DNA from: Sorangium aterium
GTDB lineage: Bacteria > Myxococcota_A > Polyangia > Polyangiales > Polyangiaceae
Assembly: GCF_028368935.1 (NCBI RefSeq)
Contig: NZ_JAQNDK010000001.1
Coordinates: 682,001 to 746,000 of the forward strand
Reading direction: 5' to 3'
DNA length: 64,000 bases
Position 1 is the stretch's first letter. Each line of letters opens with the position of its first letter. Below the pieces are notes generated by a model, which saw only the letters and a program-made list of their open reading frames with translations, was not told the origin of the DNA and did not search any database. Positions 39,415 to 50,989 of the stretch are shown here, piece by piece. The translations under genes and the position numbers were made by a program.

Positions 39415-40197
39415 TCAGTTGAGATAGCGCTTGTCCTTCGGGGGGTCCTTCTGGCCGCCGGGGATGACCCGCAGCGGGACGCCCCCGGAGCGGCCGCGCG
39501 CCGCAGGGACACGGCGGAGCGCGGCGGACTGCGCCTGCAGCTGACGGAAGCGCATCCGTAGATAGAAGCGGCGCAGCGGGGAGAAGTCGCCGAAGAGGTA
39601 ACCCGCGAGCATGCCGCCGAACGGCGTGATCAGCCCCTCGGGGGGCGCGCGCATGGCGATGACGTTGAGCACCGAGATCCCGAAGATGAAGACGAGCAGC
39701 ATGGTGCCCGTCACGGGGAGGACGAAGAAGAGGCGGACCGTGGCATGTCGGTGCGCGAGCGCCCACGCGACCGCGACCGCCTCGATCATCCCGAGCCCAC
39801 CGTAGAACACGGGCCGCGCCATCTTCGGGAGGAGCGCGCCCACCGCCACCTGGAGCGCGAACGCGAAGGCGGCGGAGCCGAACAGGAACGCCAGCGTGCG
39901 CCTGGCTCCCCAGCGCTCTTCGAGCGAGGGACCGAGGAAATACAGGCCGAGCAGCGTCGTGACGAAGTGCCAGGGATCGCTCGGGTTGTGGACGAGCGGC
40001 GCGGTGAGCAGCCGCCACACCTGACCGTGGAGCACCTTCTCGCTGATGCCGAGGAACGGCTCGAGCACGCCTTCGCCGGCGCCCCCCCAGTTCAGGCCCA
40101 GGGTGAACATCACCCAGATACAGCCGATCGCGATCATCATCCCCAGCAGGGCCCTGCCTGGCTTGGGGAACCCCATCGAGCTGTGCTCCGGGCGCAT
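39415..40197 (-). CDS. Rhomboid-fold membrane protein lacking catalytic residues
   Basis: Inner-membrane protein of 260 aa from ATG 40197 with six or so membrane segments. The rhomboid fold is suggested by WRLLTAPLVHNPSDPWHFVT and LYFLGPSLEERWGARRTLAF. The active-site GxSG reads GGLG (133-136), with Leu135 in place of the Ser. The partner His of the last helix is replaced, FGGMLAGYLFG starting at Phe193. It should therefore be a pseudoprotease that binds membrane proteins without cleaving them. The C-terminal 55 residues are basic and cytoplasmic. It lies downstream of bamA on the same strand, separated by 212 bases and a hairpin. Confidence 0.75.
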   Translation of the reverse strand: MRPEHSSMGFPKPGRALLGMMIAIGCIWVMFTLGLNWGGAGEGVLEPFLGISEKVLHGQVWRLLTAPLVHNPSDPWHFVTTLLGLYFLGPSLEERWGARRTLAFLFGSAAFAFALQVAVGALLPKMARPVFYGGLGMIEAVAVAWALAHRHATVRLFFVLPVTGTMLLVFIFGISVLNVIAMRAPPEGLITPFGGMLAGYLFGDFSPLRRFYLRMRFRQLQAQSAALRRVPAARGRSGGVPLRVIPGGQKDPPKDKRYLN

Positions 40198-40351
40198 GGA
40201 TCTCCACCTAACAGCGGCGCCCCCGACGAGCAACCGCTGCCCCCCGGACTCCACGGCGATCCGCCCCGCGCCGATCGCCCTCCAGCGGCCGCGACGCCGC
40301 TGCGCGCCATCCAGGACGCTCTGGGGTAGGGTCCGCCCGACCGCGCACCAG

Positions 40352-40374
40352 CCCCCCGGCAACCTCCCGGGGGG
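40352..40374 (-). terminator. Hairpin after bamA
   Basis: ccccccgg (40352-40359) pairs with ccgggggg (40367-40374) around a 7-nt loop, 36 bases beyond the bamA stop on the minus strand. There is no T-run. Confidence 0.5.
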
Positions 40375-40409
40375 CGCGCACGTCCCTGCTGCGCCCGCTG
40401 GCTAGCCGC

Positions 40410-43058
40410 TCAGAAGAAGTTGCCGATATTGAACTCGAACTTGTACGTCTCTTCGTAGGGCAGCCGCTTGAACGGGAAGCCCCACTCGAAGCGCAGCGGT
40501 CCGAGCGGGGAGAACCACCGGAGCCCGAATCCCCACGAGGTGCGGACGTCGAGGAGGCGCTCGGCCGAGAAGCACGGATTCGTGACGTCGTGCGGCGATG
40601 CGGGGGCGGCGTTGCAGTAGAGCTTCTCGAGGTTCCAGGCGTTGCCCAGATCCGTGAAGACGACACCCTTGATCTGCACGGCCTCGAGGATCGGGAACTC
40701 CAGCTCGAGGTTCTGGTAGTACATCAGGTTGCCGCCGATGTTCGCGCCGTTCGCGATAGGCAGCGAGTTCGGATCGAGCGACTCGCGGAGCGGAAGGCGC
40801 GGGCCGATGTCCCGGATCTCGAAGCCGCGCACATCGAGGATGCCGCCCAGGAAGAAGCGGGCGAAGATCGGCACGCCCTGCGGGTTGGGGCTCGTCACCA
40901 TGCCGGCCTCGGTGTTCAGCTTGAGGACCAGGCTGTCGGTGATCGGGTAGTAGAACCGCCCCGTGGCGCGGTACCGCAGGAACTCGTTCTCGCTGCCGAA
41001 CGCGCTGTGGGCGAGCTCCACCGAGCCCTGCAGGTAAATGCCCGAGGTCGGGAAGAGCTGGTTGTTGCGCGTGTCGAAGGTGAGCGCAGGGCGGATGCTC
41101 GACGTGAGCCCGGCGTTGAAGAGGTTGTAGAGCGGGAGCCGCTGGAACGAGGCTCGCTCCTCTGCCGTGCCGAGGCCGGTATTCGTGGCCGACGAGATCT
41201 CGTCGTTCTCCAGCGTGTAGGTCAGCTGCGCGCGCAGCTCCGGCTCGATGAGCGGGTAGCCGAGCGTGAGCGAGCCGCCGGTGGAGGTCTGCGAGAACTC
41301 CGTGTAGGTCCGCAGCTGGTTGTAGACGCTCACCGCCGCGGAGAACGGGCTATCGAACAGGTACGGCTCGAAGAAGCGGACGTCGACGAGGCGCCGCGAG
41401 CCGGAGATCTGCGCCTGGAGCGACAGCGACTGGCCGCTCCCGAGCAGGTTCGCCTGCTGGACCTGCGCCGTCGCGATGAAGTTCTCGACGCTCGAGAAGC
41501 CCGCGCCGATCTGGAAGGTGCCCGTCGGCTTCTCGCCGATGTCGACGTTGACGTTGATGTGCTGGGGGTCGTCGCCCTGCTCGGTGGAGATGTCGACCCG
41601 CTCGAAGTAGCCGAGCGCCGTGATGCGCTGCTTCGAGCGCTCCAGCTTCGTCTCGCTGAACAGCTGCCGCTCCTCCACCTCCATCTCGCGGCGGATCACC
41701 TTGTCCCGCGTCTTCGTGTTGCCGCGGATCTCGATGCGCCCGAAGTAGACGAGCTGGTTTCTTCGGATGCCGACGGTGATGTCGACCTCGCGCCTGTCCG
41801 GGTCGAGCTGGGTGTCGGGCGCCGCCTCGACGTTGGCGTAGCCGGCGTCCCGGTAGAGCGTCTGGATCGCGCCGATATCCTTCGCCAGCTCGGCGCGGTT
41901 GAACCAGTCGCCCGGCTTGGCCCGCACCATCTCGCGCAGCGCGCGGCGCCCGCCGAGCGGCTCGATCTCGCGGCCGTCGGCGTCGCGCTCGTAGACGCGG
42001 AGCGAGCGGATGCGGAAGCGCGGCCCCTCGTTGATCGTGATCGTGACCTCGATGCCCGTGCGGTCGGGCGTGAGCATCACCCGGGGCGTCGCGACCTGCA
42101 CCGCGAGGAAGCCACGATCGTAGTAGAGCGCGTTGATCACGAGGACGTCGCGCTCGAACGCGTCCTGGCGGAACGGACCGCCGGTGCCGAAGGCGAAGAA
42201 GCCCCCCTGCCCCGTGATCATGACCTCCCGGAGCTCCTCGTCCGAGATGTTGTGGTTGCCGATGAACGTGATGCGCCGGACGGTGACCGGCGAGTGCTCC
42301 TTGATCGTGAACTTGAGGGTGACCTGGTTCTCTCGCTCCGGTTTGACCTCGTAGCTGACCTCGGCGAGGAAGAAGCCCTCCTCGGCGTACTTGTCGCGGA
42401 GCTTCTGCACGCCGCGCCGGATCGCCGCGTAGCTCAGGATCGTGCCGGTCTTGATCTCGACCGAGAGCGCCTCGGTGAGATCCTCGCTGTCGATCTCCTT
42501 GTTGCCGGAGAACTCGATCGCCTTGATGCTCGGGCGCTCGCGGACCAGCACCCTCAGGCTCACGCCGTCGTCGCGGCGGGTGAGGTCGACCTCGACGTCG
42601 TCGAACAGGCCGGAGTCCCAGAGCTCGCGCACGTCGCGCGCCAGCCCCTCGGGGGTGAACGGCCTGCCGACCCGCGTCTGCCCCAGGTAGACGAGCACGT
42701 CCTCGGTCGAGACACGCCGGTTGCCAGCGATGGCGACCTGAACGACCGGCTGCCCCCGAGCGAGCTCGGCCTCCGTGGGCGCCAGGTGGATCGTCGACTC
42801 GACGGCGTCGGCGGCGACCTGCGCAGGTGTACCGGCGCCGGGCTGGGCTCCCACGGCCGCGTCGGCCGGCGCGGACGGCTGCGCAGCGCTGGCCGGGGCG
42901 GGGGGCGGCGCGGCGCCGCCCCGAGGCGGCTGCGCGCCAGGAGCGCCTCCTGGCACCTGGGCTGCCGCGAGCCGGGGCCGTATCGCCGCCACTGCAACGA
43001 ACACCAGGAAGAGGCCGAGCCAGACGAGCCGCAGCCTGCGGCCGAGAAGGCGAAGCAT
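40410..43058 (-). CDS. bamA: Outer membrane protein assembly factor BamA
   Basis: Central component of the BAM machine that inserts beta-barrels into the outer membrane; 882 aa from the ATG at 43058 (a TTG at 43082 would add eight). A signal peptide and a Pro/Ala-rich linker of about 70 residues precede five POTRA-like repeats, for example VVQVAIAGNRRVSTEDVLVY, IKAIEFSGNKEIDSEDL, VRRITFIGNHNISDEEL and VYFGRIEIRGNTKTRDKVI. The 16-strand barrel follows from about residue 515, with the conserved IFARFFLGGILDVRGFE lid loop (VRGF). It ends in Phe (EFNIGNFF), the usual insertion signal. The long linker before POTRA 1 is unusual compared with proteobacterial homologues. Confidence 0.95.
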   Translation of the reverse strand: MLRLLGRRLRLVWLGLFLVFVAVAAIRPRLAAAQVPGGAPGAQPPRGGAAPPPAPASAAQPSAPADAAVGAQPGAGTPAQVAADAVESTIHLAPTEAELARGQPVVQVAIAGNRRVSTEDVLVYLGQTRVGRPFTPEGLARDVRELWDSGLFDDVEVDLTRRDDGVSLRVLVRERPSIKAIEFSGNKEIDSEDLTEALSVEIKTGTILSYAAIRRGVQKLRDKYAEEGFFLAEVSYEVKPERENQVTLKFTIKEHSPVTVRRITFIGNHNISDEELREVMITGQGGFFAFGTGGPFRQDAFERDVLVINALYYDRGFLAVQVATPRVMLTPDRTGIEVTITINEGPRFRIRSLRVYERDADGREIEPLGGRRALREMVRAKPGDWFNRAELAKDIGAIQTLYRDAGYANVEAAPDTQLDPDRREVDITVGIRRNQLVYFGRIEIRGNTKTRDKVIRREMEVEERQLFSETKLERSKQRITALGYFERVDISTEQGDDPQHINVNVDIGEKPTGTFQIGAGFSSVENFIATAQVQQANLLGSGQSLSLQAQISGSRRLVDVRFFEPYLFDSPFSAAVSVYNQLRTYTEFSQTSTGGSLTLGYPLIEPELRAQLTYTLENDEISSATNTGLGTAEERASFQRLPLYNLFNAGLTSSIRPALTFDTRNNQLFPTSGIYLQGSVELAHSAFGSENEFLRYRATGRFYYPITDSLVLKLNTEAGMVTSPNPQGVPIFARFFLGGILDVRGFEIRDIGPRLPLRESLDPNSLPIANGANIGGNLMYYQNLELEFPILEAVQIKGVVFTDLGNAWNLEKLYCNAAPASPHDVTNPCFSAERLLDVRTSWGFGLRWFSPLGPLRFEWGFPFKRLPYEETYKFEFNIGNFF

Positions 43059-43367
43059 GGGACGGGTGCCTGTCGCGTACAAGGCGCCACCCCGTAGCCC
43101 AGCGCGCCGTGAGTCTCAAGGGCGGACGCCGAAATCAAGGCGCGGTCGTCAGGTCGCGCTCCGCTGCTCTGTGTTCGGGTCGATCTCGCGGCCGTCTGAC
43201 GCTATGCCAGGGTCCGCACGAGCGCAGGCGAGCACTCGCCGCCAGAAATTCCCGCGAGGCAGCCTTGACCGAGCGCGAGCCCCTGGGTAATTGCCGAGGC
43301 TCGCTAGCGTTCACCTGAACATCGGAGCACCTGTTCGTCGGTGCCCGCGCACTCCCTGGAGCATCGC
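43059..43367. other. Divergent control region between bamA and parC
   Basis: About 310 bases that must hold the promoters of both divergent genes. A GGAG is placed ahead of the parC GTG. No certain -35/-10 pairs or operators were identified. Confidence 0.45.
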
Positions 43368-45770
43368 GTGTCTCGAACCCCCTCCCTTCCGTCCGACGGT
43401 GACGCGTCCCGCAAGGGCCGCCGTGGCGGCCGGCCCGGTGACAGCGAGCCGCCGCCGCCCCCGGCGCCCGACACCTCGCTCGCCGAAGAGGCGCAGCGCC
43501 GGTACCTGAACTATGCGCTCAGCGTCATCACGTCGCGCGCGCTGCCCGATGTCCGCGACGGGTTGAAGCCGGTGCAGCGCCGCATCCTCTACGCGATGCT
43601 GCACGACCTGCACCTCGGTCCGGACGCGAAGTACCGGAAGAGCGCCGCGGTCGTCGGTGACGTGATGGGCAAGTACCACCCGCACGGCGACGTCGCGATC
43701 TACGACGCGATGGTCCGGCTCGCGCAGGACTTCGTGATGCGGGCGCCGCTCATCGCCGGCCACGGGAACTTCGGCTCCGTGGACGGCGATGCGCCCGCCG
43801 CGATGCGTTACACCGAGGCGAAGCTCCGGCCCCTCGCGCTGGAGCTTCTCAGCGAGCTCGGCCAGCGCACCGTGGATTTTCGTCCCAACTACGACGGGAC
43901 CCGCTTCGAGCCGATCGTCCTCCCGTCGCGCTTCCCCAACCTCCTCGTGAACGGCTCGCAGGGGATCGCGGTCGGGATGGCGACGAGCATCCCGCCGCAC
44001 AACCTGGGCGAGGTGATCGACGCGTGCGTCGCGCTGATCGAGAACCGCGAGCTCACCACGCACCGGCTGCTGTCGTACGTGAAGGGGCCGGATTTCCCGA
44101 CCGGAGGTCAGCTGCACGCGACGAAGAAGGAGCTCGAGGCCGTCTACACGGCCGGCCAGGGCTCGCTGAAGCTCCGCGGCGAGTGGCAGCTGGAAGAGGG
44201 CGACGGCAAGCGCGGCGCCGCTCCGCAGATCGTGATCACCTCCATCCCGTACGGCGTCGAGCGGAAGGCCATCGTCGAGAAGATCGCCGAGGTGATCCTC
44301 TCCAAGAAGCTGCCGACGCTCGTGGACGTGCGCGACGAGTCGACCGGCGAGGTGCGCATCGTGATGGAGCTCAAGCGCGGCGCCGACGCGCAGCTCGTGA
44401 TGGCGTACCTCTACAAACAGACGCCGCTCGCGATCAACGTGCAGGTGAACCTCACCTGCCTCGTGCCCACCGACAGCGCGGAGATCGCCGCGCCGCGGCG
44501 GCTCGGCCTGCACGAGATCCTGACGAAGTTCCTCGACTTCCGCTACGCGACGGTGACGCGGCGGCTCGAGTTCGAGCTCGGCGAGCTGAGGCGGCGGATC
44601 ACGATCCTCGAGGGGTTCGAGAAGATCTTCGACGCGCTCGACGAGGTGATCCGGATCATCCGCAAGAGCGAGGGCAAGGCCGACGCGGCCGAGAAGCTGA
44701 TGAAGCGCTTCACCCTCAACGAGGAGCAGACGGACGCGATCCTCGAGCTCAAGCTCTACAGGCTGGCGCGGCTCGAGATCCTGCTCGTGCAGAAGGATCT
44801 CGGCGAGAAGCGCGCCGAGGCCAAGCGGATCGAAGGGCTGCTCCGGAGCGACGCGAAGCGCTGGGGCATCGTCCGCGACGAGCTCGTCGAGATCAAGGGA
44901 TCCTACGGCGAGAAGCGCCGCACGAAGGTGGTCGGCTCGATCGACGAGCCCGAGTACCAGGCCGAGGACTTCATCGTGGCCGAGGACGCGAACGTGATCC
45001 TCTCGGCGCAGGGCTGGGTGAAGCGGGTCCGCGAGGTGAAGGATCTCGCCTCGACGCGCATCCGCGAGGGAGACAGCGTCCTCGCGGTCGTCGCCGGCTC
45101 GACGCGGTCGACGGTCGCGTTCTTCTCGAACCTCGGCGCGTGCTACGTGTGCCGCATCCACGACGTGCCGCAGTCGACCGGTTACGGCGATCCCGTGCAG
45201 AAGCTGTTCAAGCTGGCCGACGGCGAGCGGCTGATCGCGCAGATGTCCTTCGATCCGAGGGCGCTCGACGTCCCGGCGCAGACCCCGGACTCCGCCGAGC
45301 CAGAGCCGCCCTTCGCGCTGGCGATCACCCGAGGAGGCCTCGGCTTCAGGTTCTCGCTGCGGCCGCACCGCGATCCGTCGACGCGCTCCGGGCGCCGCTT
45401 CGCCAAGCTGAACGAGGGCGACGAGGTGCTCTTCGTCCATGCGGTGGACGGCGCCGACCGGGTGCTCTGCGCGTCGAGCGACGCCTGGGCGCTCAGCGTG
45501 GCCGTGGAGGAGCTCGCGCTGCTCTCGGGCCCGGGCAAGGGCTCGGTCGTGATGCGGGTCGCCGAGGGGGAGCGCCTGGTCGGCGCCGCGCTCGCCCTCG
45601 GGCCGAACGACGCGATCACGGTCGAGACGGAGAAGGGCAAGACGCTCGAGATCGCCGCGAGCAGAATCGCCGGCCAGCGCGGCACGCAGGGCGAGCCGGT
45701 CGCACGACGCGACCGCTTCGTCCGCGTGGTGCCGCCGGCCGTCGTCGTACCGACGCTGGAGGTGAGCTGA
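43368..45770 (+). CDS. parC: DNA topoisomerase IV subunit A (ParC/GyrA family)
   Basis: Strand-cleaving subunit of a type II topoisomerase, 800 aa from GTG 43368, chosen for GGAG about six bases upstream; the frame is open to 43341. The catalytic tyrosine is Tyr148 in [10 protein letters not shown]. The DNA-gate helix reads [16 protein letters not shown], in which Val109 takes the place of the Ser that fluoroquinolones contact in GyrA/ParC. The C-terminal half has a degenerate beta-pinwheel without the GyrA box, which favours topoisomerase IV. A 38-residue polar N-terminal extension precedes the conserved domain. It is followed by parE after two bases. Confidence 0.92.
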   Translation: MSRTPSLPSDGDASRKGRRGGRPGDSEPPPPPAPDTSLAEEAQRRYLNYALSVITSRALPDVRDGLKPVQRRILYAMLHDLHLGPDAKYRKSAAVVGDVMGKYHPHGDVAIYDAMVRLAQDFVMRAPLIAGHGNFGSVDGDAPAAMRYTEAKLRPLALELLSELGQRTVDFRPNYDGTRFEPIVLPSRFPNLLVNGSQGIAVGMATSIPPHNLGEVIDACVALIENRELTTHRLLSYVKGPDFPTGGQLHATKKELEAVYTAGQGSLKLRGEWQLEEGDGKRGAAPQIVITSIPYGVERKAIVEKIAEVILSKKLPTLVDVRDESTGEVRIVMELKRGADAQLVMAYLYKQTPLAINVQVNLTCLVPTDSAEIAAPRRLGLHEILTKFLDFRYATVTRRLEFELGELRRRITILEGFEKIFDALDEVIRIIRKSEGKADAAEKLMKRFTLNEEQTDAILELKLYRLARLEILLVQKDLGEKRAEAKRIEGLLRSDAKRWGIVRDELVEIKGSYGEKRRTKVVGSIDEPEYQAEDFIVAEDANVILSAQGWVKRVREVKDLASTRIREGDSVLAVVAGSTRSTVAFFSNLGACYVCRIHDVPQSTGYGDPVQKLFKLADGERLIAQMSFDPRALDVPAQTPDSAEPEPPFALAITRGGLGFRFSLRPHRDPSTRSGRRFAKLNEGDEVLFVHAVDGADRVLCASSDAWALSVAVEELALLSGPGKGSVVMRVAEGERLVGAALALGPNDAITVETEKGKTLEIAASRIAGQRGTQGEPVARRDRFVRVVPPAVVVPTLEVS

Positions 45771-45772
45771 AC

Positions 45773-47710
<1,938 letters not shown>

Positions 47711-48061
47711 CATCGATCCTTCGTTCGAGAGGTCGCGGAGACTCCGCGCCTCGCGCGGACGTCGTTGGATGCGGGAGCGCGCTCCCGCATTCATTTCCAA
47801 TGACCGTCATGAGCTCGCCGCGAGGATGTCGCGCTGCAGGCGACCGCCACGGCGCGCACGTCGTGAAGACACAATGTGCCAACCGCGGGTGATCTCTGGC
47901 GCCTGTGCCACGTGAACGGCAGGCCACACCCCGTCGGACGTCGCGAGCAGGTTGCCGGGCAATCGCGGCATTTTGTGCTGCTGAATGCCGAACCGCGTGA
48001 GCCGAGAGCGCTGCGTCAGCTTGCGGCCTGCTGGTTGCAATACGTCGCGCCGGTGGCCGCG
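47711..48061. other. Region between parE and the AraC-type gene
   Basis: A 350-base stretch with the parE terminator at its start. The AraC-type frame is open back to 47876, but its translation there is not protein-like. No other feature is seen. Confidence 0.4.
47769..47790 (+). terminator. Perfect palindrome after parE
   Basis: atgcgggagcg followed by cgctcccgcat is a perfect 22-bp palindrome 58 bases past the parE stop, with tcattt directly after it. It is the best terminator candidate in the window. Confidence 0.7.
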
Positions 48062-48679
48062 ATGACCGCGAGACACCGCCCTTACACCGCTGGAGAGGTA
48101 CTCGTGACGACTGCGCTTCCCATCTCGACTCCGATCGCACCCTCCTCGTCCCACAGCATGCCGGCCGCATGTTCCCTGTCGGTTCCGAGCGGCGCGCCTG
48201 CCGTTCGGCCGGCGTCGCTCCCCACGCCTGGCGTCGCTGCGCCGAGCCTCAGCGCGCAGCCGCCGCGCGAGCGCGCTGCAGCGACCGGCGCCTCGCGATC
48301 CTCGCCACCACTGCGCTCCGCAGCCCCGCTCCCGCGCAGTACCTCGGAGCGGATCCTGCTCGGCCGCGACCGCATCCGCAGCGCCGCGGAAGCAGGCCAG
48401 AGGATCCGTTCCTACGAGGTCGCGCTGGACCTCGATCTGTCCGAGTTTCACTTCGCACGGCTCTTCCGCGCCGCCTTCGGGTCATCGCCCCACGTCTATT
48501 ACGATGAGGTGCGTGCGGAGCGCGCGCGAGCGCTCCTGCATGAGGGGCTAACCGAGGGAGAGGTCGCCCGCCGCATCGGCTTCCGCAGGCCTGCAGAGCT
48601 CCGCGCCCTCCTGTCCAAGCGCGGCAGCACGCCGCCCTCGGCCGAAGAGGCGGAGCCGAGCGACGCCTCTGCCGAGTGA
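48062..48679 (+). CDS. AraC-type helix-turn-helix protein
   Basis: Putative DNA-binding protein of 205 aa from the ATG at 48062; a GTG at 47876 is in frame but gives an unlikely leader. The first 95 residues are Pro/Ser/Ala-rich without a recognisable ligand domain. The C-terminal 90 residues form an AraC-like double HTH: VALDLDLSEFHFARLFRAAF, then GSSPHVYYDEVRAERARALL and EGEVARRIGFRRPAELRALL. In the canonical motif the second HTH ends in a Phe-rich FxxxF pattern, here altered to RRPAELRAL, so it is divergent. Targets are unknown. Confidence 0.7.
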   Translation: MTARHRPYTAGEVLVTTALPISTPIAPSSSHSMPAACSLSVPSGAPAVRPASLPTPGVAAPSLSAQPPRERAAATGASRSSPPLRSAAPLPRSTSERILLGRDRIRSAAEAGQRIRSYEVALDLDLSEFHFARLFRAAFGSSPHVYYDEVRAERARALLHEGLTEGEVARRIGFRRPAELRALLSKRGSTPPSAEEAEPSDASAE

Positions 48680-48763
48680 GCAGACGGCAGAGATCGGCCA
48701 TAGGAAGCGCCGGCACGCGACCTCCGGTGCGAGGACAAAGTGCTTACCCCCATGACATGACGA

Positions 48764-49582
48764 TCAGAGCCTCCGGTGCGTGAGCGAAGGTAGGTTCGCC
48801 CTGACGCGATCGAGGTAGGAGGGGTCGAGCATCGCCATCGCGATCCCCTCCCCTTCCGAGGCCTGCGCGATCACCTCACCCCACGGATCGATGACGCACG
48901 ATTTCCCGAACGTCGCCCGCCCGCCTGGATGCTTGCCCCACTGCGCCGCGGCCACCACGTACGCCTGAGCCTCGATGGCCCGGGCGCGGAGCAAGACCAG
49001 CCAGTGGTCCTTGCCGGTGAGCAGGGTGAACGCCGCAGGGACGGCGATCGCCTCTGCGCCCGCGGACGAGAGCGCGCGGTAGAGCTCCGGAAACCGGACG
49101 TCGTAGCAGATCGAGAGCCCGAGCTTCACGCCGTCGATCTCGGTGACGACGGGGCGCTCCCCGGCGGTCGTCGACGCCGACTCGCGGTATTTCGTTCCGT
49201 CGGCAATCTCGACGTCGAAGAGGTGTATCTTCCGGTAGCGCGCGGTGAGCCGGCCGTCGGGCCCGAAGACCGCGCAGGTGTTGTACGGCCGCGCCGGATC
49301 GTGCGCGCGCTCAGGGAAGCCGCCGGCCACGATGGTCACCCGGGCGGAGCGCGCCGCGTCGGCGAGACGACGCGCGATCGGACCGCCACCGGCGTCGAGG
49401 TCCTCCGCGATGTTGCGCTTCCCCTCCTCGTTGCCCATGTACGCGAAGTTCTCGGGCAGCACGACCGTCGTCGCCCCACGGCGCGCCGCCTCCACGACGA
49501 GCACCTCGACCCGCGCCAGGTTCTCGCTCGCGTTCTCCTGGCTGGAGAGCTGAAGGGCCGCCCAGATCACCGGTTTCTCCAT
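48764..49582 (-). CDS. Carbon-nitrogen hydrolase (Nit/omega-amidase type)
   Basis: Cytosolic nitrilase-superfamily amidase of 272 aa. The catalytic triad is Glu44 (VLPENFAYMG), Lys118 (RYRKIHLFD) and Cys159 (LSICYDVRFPELYR). Sequence flavour is that of Nit1/Nit2 proteins, which hydrolyse deaminated glutathione or alpha-ketoglutaramate. The HLFD and YDVRFPE stretches are typical of that branch. The gene is monocistronic, convergent with the AraC-type gene and separated by 84 bases. Confidence 0.88.
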   Translation of the reverse strand: MEKPVIWAALQLSSQENASENLARVEVLVVEAARRGATTVVLPENFAYMGNEEGKRNIAEDLDAGGGPIARRLADAARSARVTIVAGGFPERAHDPARPYNTCAVFGPDGRLTARYRKIHLFDVEIADGTKYRESASTTAGERPVVTEIDGVKLGLSICYDVRFPELYRALSSAGAEAIAVPAAFTLLTGKDHWLVLLRARAIEAQAYVVAAAQWGKHPGGRATFGKSCVIDPWGEVIAQASEGEGIAMAMLDPSYLDRVRANLPSLTHRRL

Positions 49583-49645
49583 GCGGCAAGCCTACCGCAT
49601 GGGGAACCGGCGCGGACCACGCGCCGGAGCGGAGCGGAGGGCTCA

Positions 49646-50338
49646 TCAGATTCCTGGATCTCCGGACGCTCCCGCAGCCCCGCCGGTGCCAGCGCCGTCT
49701 GCCCCGCCGGCGCCAGCGCCACCTACCCCGCCGACACCCGCGGCCCCGCCGGCGCCAGCACCACCTGCCCCGCCGGCGCCCGCGGCTCCACCGCCGCCGT
49801 CCACCTCGTCGGGCGCAGCGCACTCGAGCGGCGCGCCCGAGTAGGCGCACCTGGCGCCGCACGCGGCGCACACACAGGCGAGCACCCGCTGGAACATCCG
49901 GTGAGCGGCGCCCGCATCGTCCGGGAACACGCACGCCGTCTGGCAGGCTTTGTTGTGGCCGCACCCCTTGAGGCACAGGCTGATCGGCCTGCACTCAGGC
50001 TCCCCGTCGCACGCCGCGAGCTCCGCCTCGCAGCGCCCACCGCGGGACGCATGCTCGTTGAAGCAATCGCCGCAGCGCCCGGCCTCGCCGCCATAGGCCG
50101 CGAGGCACTCGCAGACATTCGCGGGCCCCTCGTCGGCGCCCATATCGGGCGGCGCTCCCCCCGAGGCGCCTGCGCTGGTGGAGCTGCCCGCCTGAGGGCG
50201 CGGCGGCGGGGGCCGCTCGTCGGAGCAGCTCGGGAGCGACGCGAGCGCGAGCGCCGCCCCGAAGGCCATCACGCCGTAGCGGACAGCGCAGCCGTACAAC
50301 CCGACAGGAGCGCGCATCGCCCTCCGCACGATCGCCAT
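49646..50338 (-). CDS. Cys-rich lipoprotein with Gly/Ala repeat tail
   Basis: Predicted lipoprotein of 230 aa with the lipobox in LALASLPSC. A Ser/Gly/Pro linker is followed by a Cys-rich domain with at least twelve cysteines in spaced pairs, such as ANVCECLAAYGGEAGRCGDC and LCLKGCGHNKACQTAC. This points to a disulfide-bonded module outside the cytoplasm. The last 50 residues are a Gly/Ala repeat (GGAGGAGAGG pattern) encoded by degenerate tandem DNA. I know similar proteins from myxobacteria but no function. The ATG follows directly on a region divergent from the Nudix gene. Confidence 0.65.
   Translation of the reverse strand: MAIVRRAMRAPVGLYGCAVRYGVMAFGAALALASLPSCSDERPPPPRPQAGSSTSAGASGGAPPDMGADEGPANVCECLAAYGGEAGRCGDCFNEHASRGGRCEAELAACDGEPECRPISLCLKGCGHNKACQTACVFPDDAGAAHRMFQRVLACVCAACGARCAYSGAPLECAAPDEVDGGGGAAGAGGAGGAGAGGAAGVGGVGGAGAGGADGAGTGGAAGASGDPGI
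49676..49800 (-). repeat. Degenerate GC-rich tandem repeat in lipoprotein gene
   Basis: Variants of ccgccggcgccagcgccacc recur at about 15- to 30-base spacing and encode the Gly/Ala-rich C-terminal tail on the minus strand. Confidence 0.6.
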
Positions 50339-50460
50339 GATGGGGACGAGCGTAGCCTGCCTCTCTCCCGCGACCGAGCCTGAGCCGCACGGCTCATGGA
50401 CGTCCGCAGGATCCGCCGAGGCCGCACGGAACCCTCTCCCGGCGGCGCCCGATCGCTCCT

Positions 50461-50976
50461 ATGCTTTCCCCGCACGTCACAAAAATTCTCATGGAAATCG
50501 CTCCCCTGTCGCTGTTGCCGCGCTCCGTGCTCGCCCTCGCCAAGGAGGTCGCCCGCGCGCTGCTCCGGCGACCTGTCGTCGGGATCGCCGCCGCCGCTCA
50601 GACCGCCGACGGCCGGTGGCTGCTCGTTCGCCGCAGCGACACCGGAACCTGGGCGCTCCCGGGAGGCACCCTGGAATGGGGAGAGACGCTCCGCGACAGC
50701 ATCGTGCGGGAGCTCGCCGAGGAGGCCGGCGTCACCGAGGTCGAGCTCGGGCGGGTCGTGGGCGTGTACTCGCGGCCTGATCGCGACGTCCGCTTCCACG
50801 CCGTGACGGTCGTCGTCACCGCCCGGATCGCCGCGCCGACGCGCCCCCCGCAAAACCCGCTCGAGATCCGCGAGGCAAGGCTGTTCCGGGAAGACGAGCT
50901 CCCGTCCGAGCTCGCGATGGACATGGGGGATCTCTTCGCCGCCGCCCGGCGCGCCGGCGACACGGAGCTCGAGTGA
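50461..50976 (+). CDS. Nudix hydrolase
   Basis: Pyrophosphohydrolase-fold protein of 171 aa. The Nudix box is complete, GTLEWGETLRDSIVRELAEE, continuing AGV, with the REL-EE metal ligands. The substrate is not evident; the VVGVYSRPDRDVRFHAVTVV strand pattern is common in ADP-ribose- or nucleotide-type Nudix enzymes. A first segment of about 40 residues (ALAKEVARALLRRP) precedes the domain. An ATG at 50491 is an alternative start. It ends 13 bases before ligA and may be co-transcribed. Confidence 0.85.
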   Translation: MLSPHVTKILMEIAPLSLLPRSVLALAKEVARALLRRPVVGIAAAAQTADGRWLLVRRSDTGTWALPGGTLEWGETLRDSIVRELAEEAGVTEVELGRVVGVYSRPDRDVRFHAVTVVVTARIAAPTRPPQNPLEIREARLFREDELPSELAMDMGDLFAAARRAGDTELE

Positions 50977-50989
50977 GCCGAGGCAAGCG

